A stretch of 64,000 nucleotides of DNA from Providencia alcalifaciens (GCF_915403165.1 NZ_OU659204.1:1984001-2048000); one strand, 5' to 3'; counted from the stretch's first letter, positions 25,534 through 36,357 are shown. Notes: generated by a model from the sequence alone, not told the origin. Made by a program: numbers and translations.

Positions 25534-27910
25534 TTTATTTAAGTGGTTGAAAAAAGATAATATCTGGGACTTCGATGGCGGCATTCACCCGCCAGAGATG
25601 AAACTACAATCCAGCCAAACGCCTATGCGAGTCGCCTCAGTCCCTAACGAGTTAATTATTCCGCTGCAACAGCATTTAGGACCAGAAGGCGAATTGATTG
25701 TTAAGGTTGGTGACACAGTCCTTAAAGGGCAGCCGCTCACCAAAGGTACTGGCCGCACAGTACCCGTACACGCCTCAACGTCAGGAACCATTGTTGCTAT
25801 TGAGCCTATGGTTACTGCCCACCCATCAGGGTTAAAAGAGCTGTGCGTCAAAATTAAATCTGATGGTTTAGATACTTGGGCACCTTTACAGCCCGAGCCT
25901 AACTTCCAGCAACTTTCACGCGCCGATTTGCTCAATAAGATTGAGCAATCAGGGATCGCAGGTTTAGGGGGCGCAGGTTTCCCAACGGCCTCTAAACTGG
26001 CGGGCGGTAAAGACGCCATTAAAACGTTGATTATCAATGCTGCTGAATGCGAGCCATACATCACCGCAGATGACCGCTTAATGCAAGAGCACGCTCAAGA
26101 AGTCATCGAAGGTTGCCGCGTTTTACAACATTTACTCAATCCTGACCAAGTGTTGATTGGTATTGAAGATAATAAACCCGAAGCGATCAATGCATTAAAG
26201 CGGGCTCTTACACCAATGGATCCACAGATTTTTGTGCGCGTGATCCCAACCAAATACCCATCGGGTGGCGCGAAACAGCTCACAAAAATCTTAACTGGAA
26301 AAGAAGTTCCTTCTGGCGCACGTTCTTCCCAAATTGGCGTGTTAATGCAGAACGTCGGTACCGTCGTTGCCATTAAACGTGCGGTGATTGATGGTCAACC
26401 ACTGATTGAACGTGTCGTGACAGTGACGGGTGAAGCTATTAAGCAGCCTGGTAATTTCTGGGCTCGTTTAGGCACTCCAGTTAAGCACCTGCTTCAACAA
26501 TCCGGTTTTGAGCCTGAAACTGAGCAAATGGTGATTATGGGAGGCCCATTAATGGGCTTTACGCTACCGGATCTGAATGTGCCGGTGGTGAAAATCTGTA
26601 ACTGTTTATTGGTCCCTACCCAAGAAGAAATGGGTGAAAAACCCGTCGAAGAAGCCTGCATTCGTTGCGGTTTATGTGTTGATGCCTGCCCTGCGGGATT
26701 ACTGCCCCAGCAATTATATTGGTTCAGCAAAGGCAACGAACACGAAAAAGCGCACAAACATAACCTCTTCGACTGCATTGAGTGTGGCGCTTGCGCTTAT
26801 GTTTGCCCAAGTAATATTCCGCTAGTGCAATATTATCGCCAAGAAAAAGCCGAAATTCGTGAAATAGACCAAGAAGAACGTCGTTCTGCAGAAGCAAAAC
26901 TGCGCTTTGAAGCCAAACAGCAGCGCATGGAACGCGAAAAACTTGCCCGTGAAGAACGCCATAAAAAAGCGGCTGTTCAAGTGGATACCGCAGATAAAGA
27001 TGCGGTTAATGCGGCGCTGGCTCGTGTTAAAGCGAAGAAAGCATCAACCGCTGAGCCAATAAAAATCATTTCGGGTGAATTGCCGGATAATAGTGCCGTT
27101 ATTGCAGCAAGAGAAGCGCGTAAAGCCCAAGCTCGTGCGAAGCAAGCGCAAAAAGTCGCAGAGCAAACCCAATCTGACAACTCAGTGATTGCAGCAGATG
27201 GTGCTGAGGGTGATGACCCACGCAAAGCTGCCGTCGCTGCTGCGATTGCTCGTGCAAAAGCGAAAAAAGCTGCTGCACAGCCAACTTCAGAGCCTGTTGT
27301 TGAAGCGCCAGTTGAAGCCTCTGAGGAAGTCGATCCACGCAAAGCTGCTGTTGCTGCTGCGATTGCTCGTGCGAAAGCCAAGAAAGCTGCTACACAGCAG
27401 ACTTCAGAGCCTGTTGTTGAAGCGCCAGTTGAAGCCGCTGAGGAAGTCGACCCGCGTAAAGCCGCCGTTGCTGCTGCGATTGCTCGTGCGAAAGCCAAGA
27501 AAGCTGCTGCACAGCAAACTTCAGAGCCTGTTGTTGAAGCCCCTGTTGAAGCCGCAGAGGAAGTCGATCCGCGCAAAGCCGCCGTTGCTGCTGCGATTGC
27601 TCGTGCGAAAGCCAAGAAAGCTGCTGCACAGCAAGCGACAGAACAACAATCTGCTGAGCCTATTGTTGAAGCCCCAGTTCAAGCCACTGAAGAAGTCGAT
27701 CCGCGTAAAGCCGCTGTTGCTGCGGCCATTGCTCGTGCGAAAGCCAAGAAAGCTGCTGCACAGCAAACTTCAGAGCCTGTTGTTGAAGCCCCAGCTCAAG
27801 CTGCCGAAGAAGCCGATCCGCGCAAAGCCGCCGTTGCTGCCGCTATTGCTCGAGTTAAGGCAAAGAAAGCCGCGGAACAACAATCAAACGAACAAACCAC
27901 CACAGAGTAA
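25526..27910 (+). CDS. rsxC: electron transport complex subunit RsxC with long repeat tail
   Basis: A 794-residue NADH- and FMN-binding peripheral subunit. The conserved core (1-445) has the RnfC N-terminal domain, the Gly-rich nucleotide region [16 protein letters not shown], the [10 protein letters not shown] block and two 4Fe-4S motifs, [12 protein letters not shown] and [12 protein letters not shown], near residues 377 and 416. After a charged coiled-coil segment ([15 protein letters not shown]...) comes an Ala/Lys-rich tail of six imperfect 39-residue repeats, each starting [20 protein letters not shown]. coli RsxC has a similar Ala/Lys tail of 740 residues total; copy number differs between strains. 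Frames on the other strand and in +2 through this tail are repeat shadows. Confidence 0.95.
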   Translation: MFNLFKWLKKDNIWDFDGGIHPPEMKLQSSQTPMRVASVPNELIIPLQQHLGPEGELIVKVGDTVLKGQPLTKGTGRTVPVHASTSGTIVAIEPMVTAHPSGLKELCVKIKSDGLDTWAPLQPEPNFQQLSRADLLNKIEQSGIAGLGGAGFPTASKLAGGKDAIKTLIINAAECEPYITADDRLMQEHAQEVIEGCRVLQHLLNPDQVLIGIEDNKPEAINALKRALTPMDPQIFVRVIPTKYPSGGAKQLTKILTGKEVPSGARSSQIGVLMQNVGTVVAIKRAVIDGQPLIERVVTVTGEAIKQPGNFWARLGTPVKHLLQQSGFEPETEQMVIMGGPLMGFTLPDLNVPVVKICNCLLVPTQEEMGEKPVEEACIRCGLCVDACPAGLLPQQLYWFSKGNEHEKAHKHNLFDCIECGACAYVCPSNIPLVQYYRQEKAEIREIDQEERRSAEAKLRFEAKQQRMEREKLAREERHKKAAVQVDTADKDAVNAALARVKAKKASTAEPIKIISGELPDNSAVIAAREARKAQARAKQAQKVAEQTQSDNSVIAADGAEGDDPRKAAVAAAIARAKAKKAAAQPTSEPVVEAPVEASEEVDPRKAAVAAAIARAKAKKAATQQTSEPVVEAPVEAAEEVDPRKAAVAAAIARAKAKKAAAQQTSEPVVEAPVEAAEEVDPRKAAVAAAIARAKAKKAAAQQATEQQSAEPIVEAPVQATEEVDPRKAAVAAAIARAKAKKAAAQQTSEPVVEAPAQAAEEADPRKAAVAAAIARVKAKKAAEQQSNEQTTTE
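27215..27890 (+). repeat. six-copy tandem repeat in the 3' part of rsxC
   Basis: Six units, usually 117 bp, each encoding [19 protein letters not shown] followed by a linker such as [19 protein letters not shown]. Unit 4 has a longer linker (44 residues) and unit 6 is truncated before the C-terminal NEQTTTE. Units 2 and 3 are nearly identical at DNA level, pointing to recent unequal exchange. Confidence 0.92.
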
Positions 27911-27921
27911 GTGATAAACAG

Positions 27922-29001
27922 ATGAAATTTAGACCGCTTGATAGCAAAGCACGCCGTTTAAAAATTGCTAGCGCCCCATTTACTCATGATAACCAAAGCA
28001 CCAGTCAGGTCATGTTTTGGGTTCTGCTTGCCGCTATCCCCGGCATTGCAGTGCAAACCTATTTTTTTGGCGTTGGAACCTTATACCAAATCGCCATTGC
28101 GATGGTTACGGCCGCAGTAACGGAAGCCGTCTCCATCCGCTTACGCCATCAGCCTGTGCTGCCTGTTTTGAAAGATAATTCCGCAATTGTGACGGCATTA
28201 TTACTCGGCGTAAGTTTACCACCACTATCACCTTGGTGGCTGATTGTGTTGGGCACTGTATTTGCCATTATTATTGCTAAGCAATGCTACGGAGGCTTGG
28301 GACAGAATCCATTTAACCCTGCCATGGTCGGTTATGTGGTGTTGCTGATTTCATTCCCTGTACAAATGACCAACTGGTTGCCACCTCAAGAATTGCAACA
28401 GCTGCATATTTCAGGTTTTGATAGCTTGATGGTGATTTTTAGCGGGCATACCTCAACGGGAATAACGCTGGATCAATTACGTACCGGCATTGATGGTATG
28501 AGCCAAGCGACACCGTTGGATAGCTTTAAAACGGGCTTATTAACTCACTCCATTTCCGATGTGCTACAGCAACCCGTTTTACAAGGCTCTTTAGCCGGTA
28601 TCGGCTGGCAGTGGGTGAACCTTGCCTATTTGGCAGGCGGACTAATTATGCTAAGCCGTCGCATTATTAGCTGGCATATTCCCGTGGCATTTATTGGTAC
28701 TTTAGCCCTACTCGCGGTGGTTAGCTGGTTAATTGACGATAGCCGCTATTCTCCGCCATTAATCCAATTATTGTCAGGTGCGACTATGTTGGGTGCATTC
28801 TTTATTGCTACCGACCCAGTCACCGCATCGACCACACCAAAAGGACGGATTATTTTTGGTGTATTAATTGGCTTTTTAGTGTGGGTGATCCGCGTTTATG
28901 GTGGATATCCTGATGCCGTCGCCTTCGCTGTCTTACTTGCCAATATCACTGTACCATTAATCGACCACTATACGCAGCCTCGCGCGTATGGGCATAAGTA
29001 A
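27922..29001 (+). CDS. rsxD: electron transport complex subunit RsxD
   Basis: A 359-residue membrane flavoprotein with about nine to ten helices, the NqrB/RnfD partner. The covalent FMN site is the Thr in the SQATPLDS motif (S-x-A-T) near residue 190. Other landmarks are [32 protein letters not shown] and [17 protein letters not shown], all conserved in E. coli RsxD. It follows rsxC after 11 bases with no intervening promoter and precedes rsxG by 9 bases. Confidence 0.94.
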   Translation: MKFRPLDSKARRLKIASAPFTHDNQSTSQVMFWVLLAAIPGIAVQTYFFGVGTLYQIAIAMVTAAVTEAVSIRLRHQPVLPVLKDNSAIVTALLLGVSLPPLSPWWLIVLGTVFAIIIAKQCYGGLGQNPFNPAMVGYVVLLISFPVQMTNWLPPQELQQLHISGFDSLMVIFSGHTSTGITLDQLRTGIDGMSQATPLDSFKTGLLTHSISDVLQQPVLQGSLAGIGWQWVNLAYLAGGLIMLSRRIISWHIPVAFIGTLALLAVVSWLIDDSRYSPPLIQLLSGATMLGAFFIATDPVTASTTPKGRIIFGVLIGFLVWVIRVYGGYPDAVAFAVLLANITVPLIDHYTQPRAYGHK

Positions 29002-29010
29002 GGAGCCAGC

Positions 29011-29640
29011 ATGTTCAATACAATGCGCCGTCATGGCACAATCTTGGCTCTGTTCGCGGCGGGAACGACAGCCCTAAGCGCTGCTGTATATACGCTGACG
29101 AAAGATACCATTGCGGAACAAGCCGCCATTGTGCAGAAGAAATTGCTCGACCAAGTGGTGCCTGAATCTTTATATGATAATGAACTCGCCAAAGAGTGCT
29201 ATCTGGTCACCAATGAAGCTATACTGGGAAATAAACTCCCTCGACATCTGTATATTGCCCGCAAGGATGGTCAGCCTGTTGCTGCGGCTTTAGAAAGCAC
29301 CGCTCCTGATGGTTATTCCGGCGCGATCAACTTGTTAGTCGGTGCAGATTTTAAAGGCAATGTTTTGGGTGTTCGAGTCACAGAACACCATGAAACACCG
29401 GGACTTGGGGACAAAATTGAAACCCGTATTTCCGATTGGATCACCCATTTTACGGGCAAAAAAATCGAATCTGCGCAGGACCCTCATTGGGCAGTGAAAA
29501 AAGATGGTGGTGATTTTGACCAATTTACGGGGGCAACCATTACCCCTCGTGCTGTTGTCAATGCCACAAAACGTACCGCCTCATTTATTCAAACGGTACC
29601 TGAAGAATTAGCGAACTACCCAATTTGTGGGGATGAATAA
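29011..29640 (+). CDS. rsxG: electron transport complex subunit RsxG
   Basis: A 209-residue subunit with one N-terminal membrane helix and a periplasmic flavin domain. The covalent FMN attachment site is the second Thr in [11 protein letters not shown] (family SGAT-T) near residue 177. The [10 protein letters not shown] and VTEHHETPG blocks are typical of RnfG/NqrC. AAGGAGC sits 5 bases before the ATG. It couples to rsxE by an overlapping TAATG. Confidence 0.94.
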   Translation: MFNTMRRHGTILALFAAGTTALSAAVYTLTKDTIAEQAAIVQKKLLDQVVPESLYDNELAKECYLVTNEAILGNKLPRHLYIARKDGQPVAAALESTAPDGYSGAINLLVGADFKGNVLGVRVTEHHETPGLGDKIETRISDWITHFTGKKIESAQDPHWAVKKDGGDFDQFTGATITPRAVVNATKRTASFIQTVPEELANYPICGDE

Positions 29641-30356
29641 TGAGTAGCGAAACCAAAGAATTATTTGCTCAAGGGTTATGGAAGAATAACTCAGCATTAG
29701 TACAATTACTGGGTTTATGCCCATTATTAGCGGTATCATCTACAGCGACTAACGCATTAGGTCTGGGGCTAGCAACAACCCTCGTTCTTGTCTGCACTAA
29801 CGTAGCGGTATCCGCTTTTCGTCGCTGGGTTCCCGCTGAAATTCGTATTCCTATTTACGTGATGATTATTGCCTCTGTTGTGAGCGCTGTACAAATGCTG
29901 ATCAACGCCTATGCATTTGGTTTGTATGAATCGCTGGGGATCTTTATTCCACTGATTGTCACAAACTGTATCGTGATTGGCCGCGCTGAAGCTTATGCTT
30001 CTCGCAATCCCGTTCCTTTATCTGCCGTCGATGGTTTGGCAATGGGATTGGGAGCAACAGCCGCACTGTTTGTACTGGGTGCTATGCGTGAAATTCTCGG
30101 CAACGGCACCTTGTTCGATGGCGCTGACCTTCTGTTAGGTTCATGGGCAAAATCGTTACGTGTGGAAGTCTTACACCTTGACTCACCTTTTTTACTCGCT
30201 ATGCTGCCCCCGGGCGCATTTATTGGCTTAGCCTTGATGCTAGCAGGTAAATACCTTATTGATGAAAAGATGAAAAAGCGCGCGGCGCTAAAATCAGGTC
30301 AACAACCTGCTCGTGAATACCAAAAAGAACAAGGTTGTGGCACTCATATTTCTTAA
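29640..30356 (+). CDS. rsxE: electron transport complex subunit RsxE
   Basis: A 238-residue six-helix membrane protein, the inverted partner of RsxA. It carries [17 protein letters not shown] and [17 protein letters not shown], with LCP and TNC cysteines that bind the shared membrane cluster, and [16 protein letters not shown] as in E. coli. The C-terminal tail is charged ([17 protein letters not shown]). It overlaps rsxG by one base, and nth follows after 19 bases, so the operon continues. Confidence 0.94.
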   Translation: MSSETKELFAQGLWKNNSALVQLLGLCPLLAVSSTATNALGLGLATTLVLVCTNVAVSAFRRWVPAEIRIPIYVMIIASVVSAVQMLINAYAFGLYESLGIFIPLIVTNCIVIGRAEAYASRNPVPLSAVDGLAMGLGATAALFVLGAMREILGNGTLFDGADLLLGSWAKSLRVEVLHLDSPFLLAMLPPGAFIGLALMLAGKYLIDEKMKKRAALKSGQQPAREYQKEQGCGTHIS

Positions 30357-30375
30357 ATTTGAAGCTTTGTGAGCA

Positions 30376-31017
30376 ATGAATAAAACTAAACGAATCGAAA
30401 TTCTCACTCGCCTGCGCGATAACAATCCTCATCCTACAACGGAGCTAGAATTTAGCTCCCCTTTTGAGTTACTGATTTCGGTGCTGCTGTCTGCACAAGC
30501 CACCGATGTCAGCGTCAACAAAGCGACGGCAAAACTTTATCCCGTCGCCAATACACCGGAGCAGATGGTCGCCCTAGGCGTTGATGGCATCAAAGAGTAT
30601 ATTAAAACCATTGGATTATTTAATACCAAAGCTGAAAGCGTCTATAAAACCTGTCAGATTCTGATTGAAAAGCATCATAGCCAAGTCCCTGAAAACCGCG
30701 AGGCATTAGAAGCCTTGCCGGGTGTTGGGCGTAAAACGGCAAACGTTGTGCTCAATACCGCCTTTGGCTGGCCAACCATTGCCGTCGATACCCATATTTT
30801 TCGCGTGTGTAATCGCACCAAGTTTGCTCCTGGCAAAGATGTTGTGGAAGTCGAGGAAAAGTTATTGAAAGTGGTTCCTGCTGAATTTAAAGTCGATTGC
30901 CACCACTGGTTCATTCTCCATGGTCGTTATACATGCATCGCCCGAAAACCGCGCTGTGGATCTTGCATCATTGAAGATCTTTGCGAGTTTAAAGATAAAA
31001 TTTACCCTGAAAATTAA
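30376..31017 (+). CDS. nth: endonuclease III (DNA glycosylase/AP lyase)
   Basis: A 213-residue base-excision-repair enzyme for oxidised pyrimidines. The helix-hairpin-helix EALPGVGRKTANVVLN contains the catalytic Lys, and VDTHIFRVCNR contains the catalytic Asp. The C-terminal 4Fe-4S site is C-x6-C-x2-C-x5-C in CIARKPRCGSCIIEDLC. E. coli Nth is 211 residues. It is the last gene of the rsx operon as in E. coli, and a terminator follows 15 bp downstream. Confidence 0.96.
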   Translation: MNKTKRIEILTRLRDNNPHPTTELEFSSPFELLISVLLSAQATDVSVNKATAKLYPVANTPEQMVALGVDGIKEYIKTIGLFNTKAESVYKTCQILIEKHHSQVPENREALEALPGVGRKTANVVLNTAFGWPTIAVDTHIFRVCNRTKFAPGKDVVEVEEKLLKVVPAEFKVDCHHWFILHGRYTCIARKPRCGSCIIEDLCEFKDKIYPEN

Positions 31018-31032
31018 TCAACTTAGCCCAAG

Positions 31033-31075
31033 ATGCGAATTTCCACACAGTTATAAAGTCATTCGCATTTTTTTC
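31033..31075 (+). terminator. terminator of the rsx-nth operon
   Basis: ATGCGAAT pairs with ATTCGCAT across a 20-base loop, followed by seven or more Ts. Confidence 0.65.
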
Positions 31076-31138
31076 TTGCTCTAAGACTTTGTCTTACGCA
31101 ACAATAGAGCCAAACTCAACATCAAATAAACGGTAAGT

Positions 31139-33082
31139 ATGTTTCAAGACAACCCATTATTAGCGCAACTCAAACAAACGTTGCATGCCAAAACACCTCG
31201 TGTCGAAGGTCTGGTGAAAAGCACTGAAAAAGGCTTTGGCTTTTTAGAAGTCGATGGACAAAAAAGCTATTTCATTCCACCTCCGCAAATGAAAAAAGTG
31301 ATGCACGGGGATAGAATTTCTGCCGCCGTTCATACGGATAAAGACCGTGAGTTTGCCGAGCCTGAAGAGCTTATCGAGCCATTCCTTAACCGTTTTGTTG
31401 GTAAAATTCAGAAGAAAGATAACGACAATCGCCTGTTTGTTATTCCAGATCACCCACTGCTAAAAGATGCCATTTCTTGTCGACCAATCAATGGTATCAC
31501 TCATGAATTTAAGCAAGGTGACTGGGTTGTCGCAGAAATGCGTCGCCACCCATTAAAAGGCGACAAAGGTTTCTACGCCGAAATTACAGAATATATTACC
31601 TTCGGTGATGACCATTTCGCGCCGTGGTGGGTAACGTTACGCCGTCACCAATTAGATCGCGCTGAACCTGTAATGGTTGAGAGTGAGCGTGATGATGAAG
31701 GTTTAGAACGTCTTGATTTAACTGACCTTCACTTTGTCACCATCGACAGTGCAAGTACTGAAGATATGGATGATGCGCTGTATATCGAGAAAACGGCTGA
31801 AGGCAATCTGAAGCTGTATATCGCGATTGCCGATCCAACCAGTTATATCAAAGAAGGCAGCGAATTGGATAAACTGGCATTAGCCCGTTCATTCACCAAT
31901 TACCTGCCAGGCTTTAACATTCCAATGTTGCCTCGCCAACTGTCTGATGATTTATGTTCTTTGCGTCCAAATGCCCGCCGCCCTGCACTGGTTTGCATTA
32001 CGCAGATCCTGCAAGATGGCTTGATTGATAGCAATATTGAGTTTTTCAGTGCGTGGGTTGAATCTAAAACTAAATTAGTTTACGACGAAGTTTCTGATTG
32101 GCTAGAAGAATCGGGCTCTTGGAAACCACAATCTGACGCTGACACTCAGCAAATTCTGCTATTAAAAGAGATGGCGGACAAGCGCTTACAGTGGCGTCAT
32201 GATAATGCCTTAGTCTTCAAAGATAGACCGGATTACCGTTTTGTTTTAGACGAAAATGGCAACGTGGTGGATATCGTCTCAGAAAGCCGTCGTACTGCAA
32301 ATCGTATTGTTGAAGAAGCGATGATCACCGCCAACTTATGTGCAGCTAACGTACTGAAAAACAAATTAGGTTTCGGTGTGTTTAACGTCCATATGGGCTT
32401 TGAACCTCTGCAAATCGAGCAAGTGGTTCAGACCTTGAAAGATAATGGCATCGAAGCTAAAGGTGAAGAACTATTAACCCTTGAAGGTTTCCGTCAATTA
32501 CGCCGCCTCTTGGATTCACAGCCGACTCAATTCTTAGACAGCCGTATTCGTCGCTTCCAAACCTTTGCGGAAGTGAAAGCGGATCCAGGCCCTCACTTTG
32601 GTCTGGGCTTTGACGCGTATGCAACATGGACATCGCCAATTCGTAAATACACCGATATCGTCAACCACCGGTTGCTGAAATCGATTATTGCAGGTGCTCC
32701 AACACCAGAAAAACCAAGTGAAGCGTTATCCCTTAAGCTGGCAGAACGTCGCCGTGCTAACCGTATGGCTGAGCGTGATGTGGGTGATTGGTTATATTCC
32801 CGCTATCTGAAACCATTTGAAGGCACCGATACCAAGTTCCCTGCAGAAATTATCGATATTACTCGCGGCGGTGTGCGTGTGCGTTTAGTGGATAACGGTG
32901 CCGTTGCCTTTATTCCTGCACCATTCCTGCACAGTGTTCGTGATGAAATTCAATGCAGCCAAGAGACTGGTAGCGTGCTGATCAAAGGCGAAAAAGCCTA
33001 TCAACTAAACGATATTATTGATGTCAACATCGCTGAAGTGCGTATGGAAACCCGTAATATCGTGGCTCGCCCAGCTGCGTAG
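31139..33082 (+). CDS. rnb: exoribonuclease II
   Basis: A 647-residue 3'-5' exoribonuclease, close to the 644 of E. coli. N-terminal cold-shock domains ([19 protein letters not shown]) are followed by the RNB catalytic domain with [19 protein letters not shown], whose acidic cluster (E-D-M-D-D) coordinates the two metals. The C-terminal S1 domain includes [19 protein letters not shown]. Between nth and osmB here; in E. coli nth and rnb are far apart, while rnb and osmB are only a few genes apart. Its own terminator follows. Confidence 0.96.
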   Translation: MFQDNPLLAQLKQTLHAKTPRVEGLVKSTEKGFGFLEVDGQKSYFIPPPQMKKVMHGDRISAAVHTDKDREFAEPEELIEPFLNRFVGKIQKKDNDNRLFVIPDHPLLKDAISCRPINGITHEFKQGDWVVAEMRRHPLKGDKGFYAEITEYITFGDDHFAPWWVTLRRHQLDRAEPVMVESERDDEGLERLDLTDLHFVTIDSASTEDMDDALYIEKTAEGNLKLYIAIADPTSYIKEGSELDKLALARSFTNYLPGFNIPMLPRQLSDDLCSLRPNARRPALVCITQILQDGLIDSNIEFFSAWVESKTKLVYDEVSDWLEESGSWKPQSDADTQQILLLKEMADKRLQWRHDNALVFKDRPDYRFVLDENGNVVDIVSESRRTANRIVEEAMITANLCAANVLKNKLGFGVFNVHMGFEPLQIEQVVQTLKDNGIEAKGEELLTLEGFRQLRRLLDSQPTQFLDSRIRRFQTFAEVKADPGPHFGLGFDAYATWTSPIRKYTDIVNHRLLKSIIAGAPTPEKPSEALSLKLAERRRANRMAERDVGDWLYSRYLKPFEGTDTKFPAEIIDITRGGVRVRLVDNGAVAFIPAPFLHSVRDEIQCSQETGSVLIKGEKAYQLNDIIDVNIAEVRMETRNIVARPAA

Positions 33083-33101
33083 TCATTCGCTATTTCGTAC
33101 C

Positions 33102-33136
33102 AAAAAAGCCATTACTTAAGAGTAATGGCTTTTTTT
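33102..33136 (+). terminator. terminator of rnb
   Basis: A 15-bp perfect stem (AAAAAAGCCATTACT with its complement) with a TAAG loop and a long T-run, 19 bp past the stop. Confidence 0.92.
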
Positions 33137-33311
33137 ATATGGTCAAAATACATTCAATATGAATGAGTTAGCATTTAATGTTAAACATCTAACATTTCTT
33201 GACATTTTTTTCTGATTATTCCGATCCGCCTATTCTTTTTTCATGATATTTTATTTTGGCTATATGCTGATACGTAATTATCATTATAAAAAATAAGTTG
33301 GAGTAAACATC

Positions 33312-33518
33312 ATGAAACGCATCCTCTCTTTTGTCATTATCGCAACGGTGGCGCTGGGTCTCAGTGCTTGTTCAAATATGTCAAAACAGAATAAAAACAC
33401 AGCGATTGGAGCGACTGTCGGTGCTGTTGGAGGCGCAATATTAACGGATGGAAGCGCTCTGGGCACAGTAGGCGGCGCGGCTATCGGCGGGATTATTGGA
33501 CATCAAGTGAAGAAGTAA
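33312..33518 (+). CDS. osmB: osmotically inducible lipoprotein OsmB
   Basis: A 68-residue lipoprotein. A signal peptide with lipobox LSAC gives Cys20 as the lipidated N-terminus. The mature part NTAIGATVGAVGGAILTDGSALGTVGGAAIGGIIGHQVKK is the Gly-zipper region shared with E. coli OsmB; here it is quoted in two pieces, NTAIGATVGAVGGAILTDG and TVGGAAIGGIIGHQVKK. It is likely an outer-membrane-associated protein induced by osmotic and envelope stress. It is on the opposite strand to yciH, the same arrangement at the yciH end as in E. coli. Confidence 0.92.
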   Translation: MKRILSFVIIATVALGLSACSNMSKQNKNTAIGATVGAVGGAILTDGSALGTVGGAAIGGIIGHQVKK

Positions 33519-33542
33519 ATTTTACACACACATTATAATGAC

Positions 33543-33570
33543 AAATGGGGGAGCAATTTCCCCCATTTTA
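33543..33570. terminator. terminator between osmB and yciH
   Basis: AAATGGGGGA pairs with TCCCCCATTT around a short loop; it lies between convergent genes and can serve both. Confidence 0.75.
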
Positions 33571-33600
33571 TTAGGATGGTTATTTCTTAAAGATTGCTAA

Positions 33601-33927
33601 TCAGCCACCGGCCAATTTAACTTGGTAATCTTTAGCTTCAAGTAATTGTTTCAGCAAGTCACGCTTATCACCTTGGATCTCGATATCACCGTCTTTCACA
33701 GCTCCGCCGCAACCGCATTTTTTCTTTAATTCAGCAGCCAGTTTCGTCAGTTGTGCATCATCTAAGTCCAACCCCGTCACAACGCAAACGCCCTTCCCCT
33801 TACGACCGGATGTTTCACGGCGAATACGCACGATACCATCGCCTTTCGGACGCTCGGCTTTCGGTTTCTCTTCCTCAATGCGTCCAATATCCGTGCTATA
33901 GACGAGACGGCTGTTAGCGTCACTCAT
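33601..33927 (-). CDS. yciH: YciH, SUI1/eIF1-like translation factor
   Basis: A 108-residue protein with a SUI1 domain. The stretch [20 protein letters not shown] is followed by [21 protein letters not shown], the canonical eIF1 core, split here between two quotes. E. coli YciH discriminates against non-canonical initiation complexes in vitro. Its ATG overlaps the pyrF stop by 4 bases, so the two are translationally coupled, as in E. coli pyrF-yciH. Confidence 0.94.
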   Translation of the reverse strand: MSDANSRLVYSTDIGRIEEEKPKAERPKGDGIVRIRRETSGRKGKGVCVVTGLDLDDAQLTKLAAELKKKCGCGGAVKDGDIEIQGDKRDLLKQLLEAKDYQVKLAGG

Positions 33928-34661
33928 GCGATATCCTTAATGGACTGGTTAATTTGTTGTAAGGTCAGCGCTGGGTCTTCACTACGGGTGATCGGACGCC
34001 CAATTACCATATAATCGACACCCGCTTCAATCGCTTGCTGTGGGGTCATAATACGGCGTTGGTCACCTACTTCACTGCCTACAGGGCGAATACCAGGAGT
34101 CACTAACTTAAACGCTTGCCCACATACCGCTTTTAGCGCTTTTGCCTCATGTGCGGAGCACACGACACCATCAAGACCACACTGTTTAGTTAACAGCGCT
34201 AAACGTTCAGCATGCTCGGCTGGCGTTAGATTAATACCAACACCCGCTAAATCCGAAGCATCCATACTGGTTAATACGGTGACAGCCGTTAATAAAGGTG
34301 CGTCTTTTCCGTAACTTTCAAGAGCTTGACGTGCCGCTTCCATCATTCGTGCACCGCCGCTAGCGTGGACGTTGACCATCCAAACGCCCATTTCTGCGGC
34401 TGCGGAAACAGCACGAGCAACCGTATTCGGAATATCATGGAATTTGAGATCCAGAAAAACATCAAAACCACGATCATGGAGTGACTTTACAAATTGAGGA
34501 CCATTAAATGTGAACATCTCTTTGCCCACTTTTAAGCGACAATCGCGCGGGTCAATCCTATCAACAAATGCCAGTGCGGCATCCGCAGTTTCATAGTCTA
34601 GAGCCACAATGATAGGCGAGTCAGTGTTTACGCGAACGAGGTTCTCAGTTGAGGAGATCAT
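33924..34661 (-). CDS. pyrF: orotidine 5'-phosphate decarboxylase
   Basis: A 245-residue enzyme making UMP from OMP. The active-site signature is [17 protein letters not shown] with its Lys and Asp in the D-x-K-x-x-D arrangement, and phosphate binding is by [10 protein letters not shown] and VIGRPITRS. It is in the order lapA-lapB-pyrF-yciH on one strand, as in E. coli; 45 bp separate it from lapB. Only the family's normal length and motifs are seen, nothing unusual. Confidence 0.96.
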   Translation of the reverse strand: MISSTENLVRVNTDSPIIVALDYETADAALAFVDRIDPRDCRLKVGKEMFTFNGPQFVKSLHDRGFDVFLDLKFHDIPNTVARAVSAAAEMGVWMVNVHASGGARMMEAARQALESYGKDAPLLTAVTVLTSMDASDLAGVGINLTPAEHAERLALLTKQCGLDGVVCSAHEAKALKAVCGQAFKLVTPGIRPVGSEVGDQRRIMTPQQAIEAGVDYMVIGRPITRSEDPALTLQQINQSIKDIA

Positions 34662-34706
34662 TTCATAGCCTTTATTGAGTATTGTCAGAAATTAAAAGTG
34701 ACGCTG

Positions 34707-35879
34707 TCACTGGCCATCCAGCCCGCGAATTGGCTTGATGGTGTCCCAAGAGCGGCAAGATGGACAGTGCCAATAGAGCGAACGGGAGGTAAAACCACAT
34801 TTGTGGCAACGGTAATCCGGTTTAGTACGAATTTGCTCACCCACCATTTTACGCAGCAAAATCAAGCTCTCTTTGGCTCGGCCTTCTTCTGCTTCTGCCA
34901 AATGATAATCCATCAAACGGTAGAATAAACGCATGGTTGGATGACGCTGAATTTGGTCATTGATGTAGCTAGCAGCCGCTTCGTGATTCTGCTTTTCAAC
35001 GATAATATCAGCGAGATAAAGCTCGGCAATTGCGCCTGTATTTCCATCAACACATTGACGTAAATAGGTTTCCCAGCCTTCTGCCAGCCCAGTGTGTCGA
35101 TAGCATTCGTACAGCATTGGCAGCGTTTCAGAAACCAGTTCTCTATCTTGATGATAAACCTGCACTAAGGCAGAAATCGCTTTATCATAATTGCCTTGCT
35201 CGATAAAAATACGCCCTTTCATAATCGAAACGCGTGCGCAGTTTTTATCCGCTTGCTCACCTTTGTTTAATAGGCTTAAAGCTTCGTCGATATCATCACT
35301 CGCCAATTCTTGAGTCGCTAACTCACAATAGAAATGGGCGATCTGTTCCCGTAACTCTTCAGAGCCTAGTTTCACCAGCTTGGTTGCCGTTTCTATGGCT
35401 TTGCCCCAGTCACTGGTTAATTGATAAATCGATAACAAAGATTGCAGCGCACTGTGTTTAAAATCCACTTCATCGGTTAATTGCTGGAACATGTTTTCAG
35501 CACGGTCATACACACCCGCTGTCATATAATCACGACCGAGTTGTTGAGTGGCTAATAAACGTTGTTCAAAAGAAAGTGCGGCACTTTCCACCAGCGACTG
35601 GTGAATTCGAATCGCACGTTCAACTTCGCCACGAGAACGGAATAAGTTACCTAGCGTTAGGTGAGCTTCAAAGGCGGAGCTGTCTTCCGTTTTGAGCATT
35701 TCGAGGAATAAATCAACGGCTTTATCTTGTTGATTAGATAATAGGAAGTTCACGCCTGTCACGTAGTCACGGGACAAGCGATTTGCATGCTGCTGCTTAT
35801 CTTGCTGAGCACTTCTGCGCCCCATGTACCAGCCGTATGCAGCGGCAATAGGTAGCAACAGAAAAAGCAACTCGAACAT
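34707..35879 (-). CDS. lapB: LPS assembly protein LapB (YciM)
   Basis: A 390-residue inner-membrane-anchored protein. An N-terminal helix (LLFLLLPIAAAYGWYMG) is followed by about nine TPR repeats facing the cytoplasm and a C-terminal rubredoxin-type metal domain with two CxxC pairs, CHKCGF and CPSCRSW. In E. coli LapB brings LpxC to the FtsH protease and so limits lipid A synthesis. It lies 6 bp downstream of lapA, so the pair is one transcript. Confidence 0.95.
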   Translation of the reverse strand: MFELLFLLLPIAAAYGWYMGRRSAQQDKQQHANRLSRDYVTGVNFLLSNQQDKAVDLFLEMLKTEDSSAFEAHLTLGNLFRSRGEVERAIRIHQSLVESAALSFEQRLLATQQLGRDYMTAGVYDRAENMFQQLTDEVDFKHSALQSLLSIYQLTSDWGKAIETATKLVKLGSEELREQIAHFYCELATQELASDDIDEALSLLNKGEQADKNCARVSIMKGRIFIEQGNYDKAISALVQVYHQDRELVSETLPMLYECYRHTGLAEGWETYLRQCVDGNTGAIAELYLADIIVEKQNHEAAASYINDQIQRHPTMRLFYRLMDYHLAEAEEGRAKESLILLRKMVGEQIRTKPDYRCHKCGFTSRSLYWHCPSCRSWDTIKPIRGLDGQ

Positions 35880-35885
35880 TGAGGA

Positions 35886-36203
35886 TTATTCCTTGTTCTG
35901 AGCTGTCACTAATTCGGTTGAGTTAGAAATAGTTTTCTCTCCAGCACCCAATTGTGATTCTAAACGTCTAATTTTACGACGTGCATTCTTAAGGCTAACA
36001 ATGGTACGCAAATAGAACACTGCACACACCAGCCACCCCAGCACAAAACCGACACCAAATAAGGTTGCAAGTAAGGAAGATAAAGAAAAATCTCCTTTTG
36101 CAATCAGGTAGTTAAATGTAATAACCTGATCATTGCTTGAACCTAGCGTAATCGACACAATAAAAACAGCGACCGCTAGTAATAAAATCAGAAAGTATTT
36201 CAC
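35886..36203 (-). CDS. lapA: LPS assembly protein LapA (YciS)
   Basis: A 105-residue protein with two membrane helices (residues about 3-20 and 45-65) and a C-terminal cytoplasmic coiled coil KNARRKIRRLESQLG. It is a partner of LapB in controlling LPS production. The first gene of the lapA-lapB-pyrF-yciH unit, with about 155 bp upstream before pgpB holding its promoter. Confidence 0.93.
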   Translation of the reverse strand: MKYFLILLLAVAVFIVSITLGSSNDQVITFNYLIAKGDFSLSSLLATLFGVGFVLGWLVCAVFYLRTIVSLKNARRKIRRLESQLGAGEKTISNSTELVTAQNKE

Positions 36204-36357
36204 ATTTTTTCCCGTTATCAGTTCTTATCGTTCCAAAACATATCGCTGATAAGGTAGCATTTTCAGCGCATTCAGACAAAGTAAATTATTCGCCTGCCAA
36301 GTGTATTCGCACTAAAAACCGCCCTTTTTCATCATAATAATCCGATTGGCGTTAAAT

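Noticed and set aside
25585..26064. A 159-residue frame antisense to the start of rsxC
   Set aside because: Opposite a strongly conserved coding region, without start signals or family resemblance.
26977..27615. A 212-residue Ala-rich open frame antisense to rsxC
   Set aside because: It is the mirror of the rsxC repeat tail; no start signal, and its composition is explained by the repeat on the coding strand.
27215..27890. Possible CRISPR array, because of regular repeats
   Set aside because: The period is 117 bp with protein-coding conservation in one frame and no unique spacers.
27189..27914. A 241-residue Leu/Lys-rich frame in another phase of the rsxC tail
   Set aside because: Low-complexity shadow of the same repeat; the real frame carries RsxC homology up to the tail and ends at the normal stop.
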